DNA from: Seison nebaliae | Lineage: Eukaryota; Rotifera; Pararotatoria; Seisonacea; Seisonidae | NCBI GenBank assembly: GCA_023231475.1 | Contig: JALJEE010001645.1 | Location: 1 to 52,502 of the forward strand | Direction of reading: 5' to 3' | Length of the DNA: 52,502 bases | Shown: positions 11,042 to 23,200 of the stretch, in pieces | Numbering within the stretch: position 1 is the stretch's first letter | How the letters are laid out: the number at the start of each line of letters is the position of its first letter | The notes under the pieces: model-generated | What the model was told of the DNA's origin: nothing | The model's input: only the letters and a program-made list of their open reading frames with translations | Databases searched by the model: none | Program-made: the position numbers and the translations under genes

Positions 11042-11315
11042 CTTATATTGGGAAAACTTTTAACGAAAAAGAATCTGAATCAGAAAATAAGTAAAAATTC
11101 GATTTCCGGATTATTCTACTTCTATTTAACGAAAATAATTTGTTATATTACTCTGAAACAACTGTGAAGTATAAATAGTGTAATGGAAGCAATAACTGGA
11201 GCTTAAAATTCGAATTTATGAATTGGAAATTTCATTCAAAAAATAATTTTAAAATTGATATTCCATTTTGTTACCATGGAGACAACTCATTTGGACGATC
11301 GAACTAACTGGAACT
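11042..11315. promoter_or_regulatory. putative bidirectional promoter between cytochrome c and DNAAF6
   Basis: The two start codons face away from each other across 274 bp with no other gene between them, so regulatory elements of both must lie here or inside the genes. No specific box can be named with confidence. Confidence 0.4.
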
Positions 11316-12175
11316 ATGTTAGGACGGGGTGAAATAAATGCACTAGCTAAACTATTACAACCACCAGATGATTTTGATGATTATGATTCAGGTTGAACTA
11401 TCTCTCCCACATCTAATTTTTTTCGTAATTTTAAGTATCTATTTTCAAGATAATGAAATCGTTAATTCTAAAAATCCTGGAGACGTAGCTTCGATTAAAG
11501 GTTTCTAATTTTTCTATAATTTCGGACTCCGATTAAGTATGTGTAGCTAAAACGAAGAGTAAGGCTTCGATCTATCAAAAAGAGATTCCAAAAAAAGAGG
11601 AAAATCTTCAAACGAACGATATTTGGAATGAGAATGATGTGGAGGTTGAAGGTAAATCGAAAGAGAAAAATCAGATGAATCAAATTGATCAGGATTCTCG
11701 AGAAGAACCAAAGTTTCATTTTAATATGTCATTTATTCTTTTTAATCGACAGATACGAGATCTCTTATAAACAGATGGTTGAAAGTCAGGACATGTTTCT
11801 AGGATTAACTCCGAAAAATCCAACGACAGCAAGTTGTGAAAATATGATCGTTATTACTATTTTCTTTTCACCGTTGAATTTACCATTCTAATTCTTACAT
11901 TGTTAGGTAAAGATACATCTACCAAACGAAAATTTGAAGGATGTCATTTTGGATGTGACATCGAAATATCTCGACTGTCAAACGAAAAGAAAGTTCATTT
12001 TTAATAATAACCGATATATTTCCAATGAAAATTTTCTCTTTATGGCAGACGTTTAGGTCTTCACTTGCCACATGAAGTTGATAAAGAGAAGACAAAGGCT
12101 GAATGGAATGCTACTAAATCGCAATTGAATGTTACATTATTTCCTATTAGAGATTTCGATTGTTTCAACTTCTAA
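11316..12175 (+). CDS. DNAAF6: dynein axonemal assembly factor 6 (PIH1D3-like)
   Basis: Six exons reconstructed: 11316-11391, 11450-11500, 11547-11712, 11753-11849, 11907-11992 and 12049-12175. Introns are 58, 46, 40, 57 and 56 nt, all GT-AG and frame-preserving, giving 200 residues (human PIH1D3 is of similar size). The order of conserved elements matches that family: an N-terminal ALAKLLQPPDDFDDYD, NDIWNENDV, the PIH-type core YEISYKQMVESQDMFLGL, KIHLPNENLKDVILDV, and a CS-like C-terminal half with LGLHLPHEVD ending in DCFNF. The family works with HSP90/HSP70 in the cytoplasm to pre-assemble outer and inner dynein arms, so its presence implies motile axonemes. AATAAA lies at 12215-12220. 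The start codon is a choice: an upstream frame is also open, and the ATG at 11316 gives the family-like N-terminus. Confidence 0.9.
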
Positions 12176-14211
12176 TATAAATGAACGATTTCTTATTTAT
12201 TAATTCTTTTTCAAAATAAAACTTTTATCTGTTATTTGGAAACATTCATGAACGTGATTATATGGAAATCTAGGAAATTTATTTCATTTCATTTCTTTAT
12301 TATTCATTTCCCTAATGAGAGACGATAAAATTTTTATGAATCATGAAATTTTTTTTTCTTTCCAATACATCATATGTTACGGTAATTCGTTTAACTTTCA
12401 TTCTGCCTCTTTTCTCGTCCCTTTCGACTTTGTCACTTTCCTCAATAATTATTCAGTTAAACATACGAAATTGTTTTATGTAGAATATTGTTGTGTATTG
12501 AGAAAGGATAATTGATTGATAAAATTGATTGTTTATGAACGATAACTTTTCATATCGAATCATTTATTATTTTAAGAAAATTATTAGATTATAATAAAAC
12601 TTGAGAGAATTACTTAATAAATTGATAAAATGGAGATGAGAAATTTGTAGTGGGAATGTAGTGGAACGTACGGTATTCTCGTCAGGAAATAAGGATGGAT
12701 TGACAAAGATTAAATTATGGAGACTATTGGAATATTAATGAGATAAAAGTGAAGTGTGTGAACAATATGATAATTTTGAAAGAATTCGTATTGAATATCT
12801 TTAATTCTTAAGAAAGGGATTAGTCGGATAATGTTAGATGTGAATCATTTGTATGTTAAGATCGAACAATTCTCAATTGATAAAATTTTAGGCTTCTTCT
12901 AATTGAAAAAGATTTTTCTCTAAAATTATTCCTCAGAAATGATGAGAGAATATTTTTGAGGATAATTTGTTATTATTTTGGAGGAGAGATGGTGCAGATA
13001 ATCAGACGAAGGAGTTGTAATGATAGTAGTCGTTGTATATTAAAAGAAGTAACCATTTTGTTATTAATAGAAAAGCGAAAAGACAATTGGTGAATGAGAA
13101 TGGAACACAATTAAATATAAATCATTTTTTCTTCTTCTTTCCAAAGTTCATGTTTGATGATGAGTGCATCAATGGTTCCTTTATTATTTTTCCTTTTTTT
13201 TTATCCGAGTAACGTTCTCCATTTCTCCTCGGACGAATTGGGGTGACTATGGGAGTGAGAGAAGGGAGCAGAGGGAGCAATCTGATAAAAAGGATTTACC
13301 TCTAAAATGAAGGGTAGAGAATAGTTGGAGAGAGATGTGCACATCTAACAGTAGCGATATGAGAGCTGAAATATAAGAAATAAGGATCGTAAGTAAATGA
13401 ACTAAATTGTTCCACATATCACTCTAGTCTTTTCATGTTCTCTCATTCTCTTCTATTTGGAAGTGTAAGTCTTTCTCTCATCAGCATCATTCTCATTTCA
13501 GTCGTTCAGACGACAACAAATTGGTGAAATCTTTCCATTTCAATCTCTCATTGATTATTGATCATTTAAAGAAATCAAATCCAATCCAATTCTCCAACAC
13601 TGCAAAGAATGGAAATTGAATTTTTGAGAGAGTTAAATTCGTGAAAGAAATTTAGTGAGTTAATGTTAGAAAGTTGTTAATACTTCTTCGTTCAGAAGAG
13701 AGCCGAAATTATTGTTGATGAGAGAGAGAGAGAGAGAGAGAAAGAGACAGAATGAGAGTAGAGAATGATAATTATATGACTACTTCGTCTCACTTCATAT
13801 CGGAAAAAGAATTCATCAAGAAAATTCTTCGGTGTAATATCAGAGGATGAAATTTTTGATCGATAATTCGATTGTTTATCTCTTGTTCCATTCTCCTTAT
13901 TTTCTGAACGTTAATTGTGCGTGTTTATGTTAAGTGTTGTTTAAAGATGAGTTTGATGATTTGGCATCATTCCAACAATTCCACCGATTATTATCGTGAA
14001 AATTTAAAGAGAAATTTCCATCATTTAAAATAGGATTTTCTTTTTTTTTAGGGAATAAATAACATTTCTTAATTTGAATTCCTTTCGATGATTCATCTTG
14101 ACACATTTCCTTCACTTCAATTAATTCCATTTCCTATTTCGAATAGCGATTCGTTTCCGTTTCGTAGAATGAGCTCTCGGTTCATTCTCTATTATTTAGA
14201 AAGATAAAATT
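12176..14211. other. long 5' flank and leader of the SBF1/2 gene
   Basis: About 2 kb without credible coding exons. It contains an uninterrupted (GA)n run at 13720-13740. A possible 37-nt 5' UTR intron (GTAAGT at 13465, acceptor CAG ending 13501) lies within the presumed leader. Short open frames on both strands have atypical composition and no support. Confidence 0.45.
13720..13740. repeat. (GA)n microsatellite
   Basis: An uninterrupted AG/GA run in the presumed leader region of the SBF1/2 gene. GA tracts can bind GAGA-type factors and keep promoters open; whether it does so here is unknown. Confidence 0.8.
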
Positions 14212-17200
14212 ATGACTAATTGGTCAATCACAATTCCATGTAACGAATTAATCGTTTCGGACGATAATGAAGAAATATCTGGATTCTCTACCGTCTCCTC
14301 AACTAAACGAATTTCAACAAATAAATTAGAATTGAATGATCAATTGAATAAGAAAACGAATCTCCAAAATGGAATTGATGATAATGATGAGGAATTGAAT
14401 AATTGTCAATTAGATGGAGATGATGTGGACGAAGAGTTCGATAATAGTAAGAGTAATATATCACCTAATAATAATCGACGATTCATTTCATCCGATCATG
14501 AAACGACTGATCGATCTGAACAATTTTTACATTTTGCTGATTATTTCGCTATTGTTGGTTCCGTACCGATATCTGGTGGTGATACGAATATTCAAGATGA
14601 TAATACATTACCATTGTTGAGAGGTGAAGTTCTCCAACGTTTTCCCAAACACGATTGGCCCAATTTACCTTTCCCAAATGGAATTGAATATTTCTGTCAA
14701 CCCAAAGGATGGATTGCTACTACCAGTCCACAAGAAACGAAATTCTTCAATACCGTCATGACGAATGTTTCTGGTGCAAGATATTATTGTGCCATTCTCT
14801 CATTCTATGAGACTTTTCTAATGAAGAAAGAGAATAGGAAGAATAATTATTCGAAATATAATGGACAATCGACGAGAAATTCATCGATTTTAATTCCAAA
14901 ATGTTTAGTGATAGTTTCACGATTATCATGTTTCGAATCATTCAAAAATTGTTTATCAATGATTTATGCGTTACATGTGGAACATAATCATCAGAATGGA
15001 AGTTATACAAATGTGTATGTGGACGAAGGCGAGATTCATATTAATCAGAGACCATCATATTTATTAGAATCAGTCGTTGCTAATCTCTTATCAGATGTGA
15101 TAATTCCATTATTTGGTGGTAATGTCTGTAAATTTTCGTTGGCTAAAACGGATCGTCACATTCTTCATTGTCAATTGGATTCAACAATTCCTTCATCACA
15201 TATTAGTGTCCTTTCATTATTCATTCGAATCGGTATCGAAAATACTGTTACTCTCGTTTCTGCTGTTTTAACTGATCATAAGATCGTTTTTACTTCATCT
15301 TCTCTCAATCATTTGACAGAGGCGGCTCAAGCATTATTGGCATTAATTTATCCATTTCGATATTTACATCCATTCATTCCCGTTTTACCAGCATCATTAA
15401 TCGAAGTTGTTGCCACACCAACACCATGTATCTGTGGAATTCATTCAGATGTTAAGAAAGATTTGCCAACATCGAACGATTTTATTCTTGTGGATTTGGA
15501 TTGTGGAAATGTTGAATTAGGTGATGAACTAATAAAATTCCGAGAAGATAATCATACATCTTCATCATTATCATCTTCAACCATGAATATTCCGACTACA
15601 AATCAATCAAATACAAATGGTGGAATGATGAATACATCGAATTTAGATGAAAGATTACGTCATCGACATCATCATCATCGGCATTTGGGAGCATCGTCAC
15701 CATTAAATAATATAAATCATGGAAATGTTAAAACGAAATCATCATCATCCACCAATTCTCCAAATAATCATTTCTCACCAATTCTCCCATTTCCTTCACG
15801 TTTACATTCGACACTTATTCGTATGTTGAAATATTTTTTGAAACCAGAACTTGATTGGGCTGACGACGCTTTCGTATCTGATGTTCTTGAAAATTCGAAT
15901 TTATTGAAATTTAATACGATTAATAATTTCATTCGAAATACTCCAATACACAATTCATCAACTAACGATGAGAAATGTCCAAATACTAATAACAACAACA
16001 GTAATATTAATATGTTCAATTCGAGTACTCTGACTAGTTTGGCAAATATTGGTGGAGTGACATTGGTGGGAACGACAGGCGAATCAGTTGTTAGTCAACG
16101 AAATACGAATTATTATCGTTTATTTGAAATGTGGAGAACGGCATTCCAATTAGATAAACAATTGAGAGCATTATTTCTTCGATTATATGCTGAATTGTTG
16201 AGTGGATATCGAGATTGTCTTTTAGTTCTTCGAATGGAACCCAAACCAATCGTCATGTTTCATCGACCATTATTCGTTTGTCGTAAGAAGATTTTACGTA
16301 ATTCATTTGAATCGCATTTATTGGATTCTGTTGCATTTCAAGGATTCATTCAAGAACGTGGAATCTCTTATCGATATATTGATATATTTGATGATATCAT
16401 TTCTGATATTAACAAACAACTTCTTCAAGAGAATGCAATGAATTTAAATGATCAGAATTCATTCTTTAAACATTATCTCGATCATATATCATATATCGGA
16501 GAATATTTAGCGTTTAATGAATATCCGTCAATATTTGGTGAGTATCGGTCACATATCAATTTAGATTTGGATGATAATCCAAACGAGAATGAGAATAGAT
16601 CACCTAAACCTACTTCCTTCAAATCTTCTTTATCTATTCCATTATCTTCCACCTCCTCCACACCCTTCTCATCTTCCTCATCATCATCTGCTTATTTATC
16701 GATCGCAACTACATTAGCAACCTCCTCATCAAATAGTCTATCTGTTAACTGTAACCAAAATTCCCGGAACTTTCACCATCATAATCATTCATCTCATATA
16801 CAAACTCCTTCTCATCTTATCGATAACAATAACAGTAATAATAATAATAATAATAATAACAATCATCATCATCAACAACAAAATTTATCTCCTTATTCTT
16901 TATTGACGACAAATTACCGTCCAAAAATCCCGTTGCCTCCTGCTCGTTGTCATTTCCGTTTATATATTTCTCCTTTTCCTCTTTTGAACGAGAAGCGAAT
17001 TGAACGTCAAATGGGAAGAAAGATGAATTATCTTCAGACAAACTTTCAAGAATTTGGAACTGTCACTCAAACGAGATCATCATTTGCTATTCTCTCACGA
17101 ACCATCGATAATATTAAAGAAGAATCGATAAAACATCATTTCTGGAATGTTCGATATAATGTTCCGTCCAATTGTTATCTAAACGTTCTTTTCCATAACT

Positions 17201-20200
17201 CTCATATTGTGAACATGGAAATTTTGGAGCAGTTACTCTCACCTCAATTCCATGATGATAATCGAAGAAGAATTATTGACATTCTCGACACGAATGAGAG
17301 AAAGACGAATGTTTCATCGACAATGATGGATTGTCATTCATTTATTTCTGTTCTTTCATATCGTTCCCATTTATTACGATTAATCATATCGAATAGTCTC
17401 AGTTTATCTCCACCAAAATATTCCGTCGAACTCAATACGATACCATCATCTGGAATTTATTTCGGAACGAGTTATTCAACTCAGAAATCAATTCCAGTCC
17501 ATGCCTTCTATCGTCGAATCGACGTCTTACAAGATTGCATTTATTCGATTGCTGAGAATCGATTATCTGATGCAAGAAAATGTATTGGTGCAGTTATTCG
17601 TGCACTGGACAATCCATGTCTCCGTTTAGTCTTGTGTAGTGAATTACGACGAGTGATTAAAGATCGAAAGATTGTTCGATTGGAAAGGACACAATTCTTA
17701 GAGATTGTTCGATTAATGAATGAAGCATTAAGATTGACGACAGTGGATGATGAATATGGTGTGGCATATGCAATTCTTCCATTATCTGCCCAATTCAATC
17801 ATCTCATTTGTCCATCGATCGTTCAATTCGCTTATTCTCAAATCCAACAACATAAAATTTGGAAGAATATCGATTTCTGGATAACGGCACTCGTTTCCGA
17901 TATCCAAATCGCCATACGACAAATGTATTTGTCACCTGAACAGAAAGAAACTGAAGTTTCTGATAATCAAAATTGGTATGATGTCGGTTGGTGTAATAAC
18001 ATACAGAATGATATTAATAATATATTGAGAGAAGAACAAGCGAAAAGAATCGCCACCGAATATCTGAAAATGGAGAACAATAACATAAATAATGATAAAG
18101 AGAATGAATCGAATTCGAAAGTTTTCAATTATTTGAAATCGATGAATCAGAAAACGGCGTTACAAGTCGCTCAAGATTATTTGAAAGATCGGAAGGATGA
18201 CAATGAAGAATTGATCAATTCGAAAAAGGAACAGGAAGAAATGTTGATATATTCACAAATATTCCATTATTGTAATCGTATTCTCAGTATGTTAATCACG
18301 GACGATTTAGCGAAGAAATTTTCTGTTGAAAGAAATTTACAGAGTGGTACCAATTCGACATCAGCCATCTTCCGTCAATCCAATGCCAATACTGGAAAAC
18401 CATTTCATTCATTAAATAATGGTTTGTACGATGTCGAATTATTCCTCCAAAAATTTATCGATCGATCATGTGACGAAGCGAATTTGACTGATGAATTCCG
18501 TTTGAAATTACATCACAATGCATTGACATTGGCAGAGATGCAGATCGATGCTGTATTAGAAGTAACTCAACGATTAGAACAATTACCACGAATAGAGAAA
18601 CCACAATTTAAAAGTAATATTAGTATGTTACCAGGAGAGAAGAAATTAGTTGAACAATTGAAAGTTTATCTCGTCAATTCGAAAGATCTTCATCAAAAAT
18701 CAATAAATTTATCTGATAATTTCGAACAAATCAATCAACCCGGACCAATTGGAAGATTATTACCAGCACATGGTCTCCTTTATATTACTAATTATCGAAT
18801 AACATTTAAAGGAACACCTGTCGATCCATTGACGACCGGATTTCCCATAATCAAATCCATTCCTCTAACGTGTCTCTTATCGGAGAAAAAGTTGACTCAA
18901 TCTTATGTCATTAATCTTCCACAATCGACTACATCGATTAATGAATCGACTGGTATAAATTTGAAGTTGCCAGTAGGTCTCCTTCTTCGATCATCGACAT
19001 TCGAATGTTTCCATATTTATATCGACGAAGAAGAGACATCACAATCTCAATTGGAGAACTTTCGAAAATTTCTTTTGCGACGATCACCAATTCCTGTACC
19101 TTCTTCATCATCTTCCACCATCCGTACGACTACATCTCATTCTCATTTACCGACTAAATCTCCCATGATTTATGGAACATATTCATATTCTTTACTTCAT
19201 CATTATTATTTGAGTTTACCACAAAACATTTATAATTATTCTCATTATTCCACTAAATCCATTTCATCAGTAAAAGAATTGAAACAACAATCAAATGATA
19301 CATCGACTGATCAATCATCATTGAAAGATAATTGGAATCAATTGAAGAATCATGAAAATAATAATCAATCATCAAGGACGTTAATAACGAAAGGAACAAC
19401 ACAAGTCATTGGAACATTATTGAGTAACGAATCGATGGAAACTCATTCGGATCAATCGACAATTAATAAACGAATCTCATCAACAATGAAATCAAATCGA
19501 ATGACATTAAATCCATCATTCAAAATGGAATTTGATGATAAATTCGATTTGAATCATTTATCTCCATTATTCCATCTGGAGACGAGAGACGATCATCTGC
19601 TGAATTATAATATAGTGGAAAACTTCTTCCGATATATGGACGGAACTTTCACTTCATCTTCTCATCATTCGTCGTTGAAAAACACGAAATCTCATAAGAA
19701 CAAATTGAAGAAATTGACGACAAATACTAAATTGAAATTCCGACGAACTGTTAAAGGTATTTGGCATGGAACGACATTGACATCGACAGCTGCAACGTCT
19801 CAATTGACTATTAAATCGAATGAATTCGATAAAAGGAGAGACAGCGATTTATATTCGACTAATTCTCACACGACGAACGATCATAGTTCTAAATCCAATG
19901 AATATTATGAAGATGCATCTAATCATGTTGATGAAATTCATGAAGATGAAGATGATGAAAATAATCTTCATCATCATATCAATAACGAAGATGATGATGA
20001 TGATGATGAGGATGAGGATGATGATGAAGAGGATGATGATAATTTAGATGAATTAGAAGAAAATGAAACGGATAATGGACGGAAAGAGATGGAAAAGAAA
20101 AATATAAAAAGAAATTCATCGAATCTTCCTGATTTGAATGAACGTCTCTCAAATTCTACATCAGCCGATGAACATTTATATCATACGATAAGTAGTCATA

Positions 20201-23200
20201 AAAATAAATTGGATGATGATGAAATTGTCACATCATCTGATCATTTAGGGAGAGCAGAATTTCTCGATTTTCTTTACATCATTCGATCCTTCCTCATCAA
20301 TATGGATGGTTATGAAGATTATTTAAGAATGAATCTCATATCCAATTGCCTCCAAACAATTCCATTACCTAATTTCCTGATAATGATGAAAGGAAATGAA
20401 TCGATCAATTCAATGACGACATCTGATGAGATTTTCCATTTATATCATTCTCATTCAACATTCGAATTCTTGAAAAAATATGAAGATCATTATTTACAAA
20501 TGAGATTATTCGATTCAAGAGCATCAACACGAAGTCAAAAGAATCTTCCTACTGGAAAGAATTTATTCGACACGAAAAAAACAACGTTCGAAACATTAAG
20601 AAATGAAGGAAAACATCTCATCAATCGTGCTAATCTTCTTTATCGACATACTAATTTACGAATGTTAAAGAACGAAAAACAACATCATCTCCAACAACAA
20701 CAACAGCAAGAGAATTCGACCGATGAGAAGAATGATGATACGGAGAAGAAACAACAACTTCGATTAAGATCGATAACATCAGGGCGGAATAGTTCGAAAA
20801 TTTTGAGGAAAGATTTCAATAATGATTCGACAATGTCGAATGAGAAGATTCTTCAACGACAAACTTCTTTGACAATGTCAACGAGATTATCGAACAAAGT
20901 ACTACCAACGAACATTTTATCACCATCAATATTACATAGTAATTTGATGGGATATGATGATTTGTTGAATGATTTGAATGAAAATGAATTAGAGAAATGT
21001 TATACACTTCTCCGATTGTCTTGGTTGAATGCGAAGATTGATTATCAATTGACACCCACATATTCAGGAGGAGTTATAGTTCCGTCATTGATAACAGATC
21101 AGCAATTGAGAAGGATTTCTCGTTTATTCAAATCGAGACGATTTCCATTCATCACTTGGAAACATTCGACGAATAATGCGCTACTACTTCGTAGTGGTAA
21201 TATTGTGGTGGATGGAATTAATCGTCGATTAATGAATATGGGATCAGCAATCGGTAAACAACCGAATGAATATGCATTATCCAATATGGAAAATCGGAAA
21301 TATTTCGAGATTATTTCATTGATCTCAAAATTTTATTGGAAGAAACGAAAAAATAAAGATTGTCAATTTATTCCATTCTCATTGAGTGAGATTTTACCTC
21401 TTATTGAATTAGAAGATTCCACCATACAATCTCATATTAACGGAACATCATCATCAGTAGCATCATCATCACCAACTTCATATCACCAAATGTTACGATT
21501 TAAAGAATCGAGTGGTGGTATCATCAAAAATGATGTTGATCAAATCCAATCCACATTTATCATCATTTCTGATCGTCAATTACCACAACAATTAATCTCT
21601 CCTCTTCATTTTCCTAACAATACAAATTCTAATCACAATGGGAATCAGATGACAAATAAAACTGATCGATTAATTCCGGTTGATGGTAAGACGATACAAG
21701 TAGAGAAAACTCACCATCAACTACCATCAAATAAGAATGATCAGTCGTCTAATTTTCATGGAAATAATCGATTAATTGTTAAAAGTCATATTCATCGTTC
21801 ACAAAAAGATTTGACTGGTAAAGCAGATAATTTGACTGCCTCCACTACCAAAGCAATCGATTTGAATAATTTATCTCCATTAAATCGGAAGAAAGTTGAT
21901 AATTGTATGACATCTACAACCAATACCATCAATCAAATGATACTCAATAATCATTCATTCAAAAAGGAGAATCCTCACTCATCACATGACCAAACACATC
22001 AGAATTGGCAAAATATTTGTGTAGACGTGCCAACACCGACTGAAATAAAAACTTGCTTCAAATCGATGAATAAACGTATAACAGAACAAAATATGAATAA
22101 TAATGCAACAACATCAATGAATTCATCGTTGGGTACACCAAATTGTGGATTGACAACAGGAATTGTTCCTCCTCAAAAGAATGTGACAGGAGATAATCTC
22201 TCACCAAAATCGATATCGACAATCGATTCCCGAATGATGGGAATGAGACAACAATCATCATTAGAATTGAATAATATTCATGGAATTTATTCAGATGGAA
22301 AACAACGACAATCAAATCGACAAATGCCACCAATATCATCATCACATAAATGTCAAATCGATTACCATAACGAATGGTTGTGGCACATCTCTCGAATACT
22401 TAAAATTTCAAGATTGGCTGCATGTCTACAAGATTATGGTTTAACGGTTCTCATATCTATGTTTGATGGGAATGATGTTGTGAATGTGATAATTTCATTA
22501 GTTCAATGTTTATTAGATCCGTTCTATCGGACAATAAACGGATTTCGTTCATTAATTATGAAAGAATGGATTTCTGCTGGTTATAAATGGACAGAAAAGT
22601 CTGGTGGTTATCTTTCTTCCACTTCACCAAAAAATGTCACTCCATGGTTTTTGATATTCATTGATGCTCTTCATCAAATTTTAGAACAGTTTCCAAACGA
22701 ATTTCAATATTCGACAGAATTCCTTTTATTCTTTTCTTATCATCATCAATCTGGTAGATTTTTTGATTTCTTATTTAATTCTGAATATGAACGTTCAATC
22801 TCTCAATTATTTTGGATTTATCAACATATGACATTACTTTATAATGGATCAATTCCTGAAAAAGAGTTTAGAAGAAAATCATCTAATCAAATAACGAATA
22901 GTTCCATTTCTATAAACCATCATAATTCTCAATCGAATACTTGTGCTGGTAGTCATATTCTGCAGAGTTTGAATGAAAGTAATCAAGGACGTCGTCAGAT
23001 GAATCATTTATCAGAAATTAGATCAATTTCTATTCAATCACCAAGAGATTATGATTCGAATGAAGATAAACATCTTCAGAATTTTCCGATGAATAATCAT
23101 CTCAATTCCATTCTTACTAAACGTCGTGGTACTCAATGTTATAATGAGAGTCTCGTCCAATGTCATGAAAGGTTGAAACAGTTATCCATTTGGAGTTATA

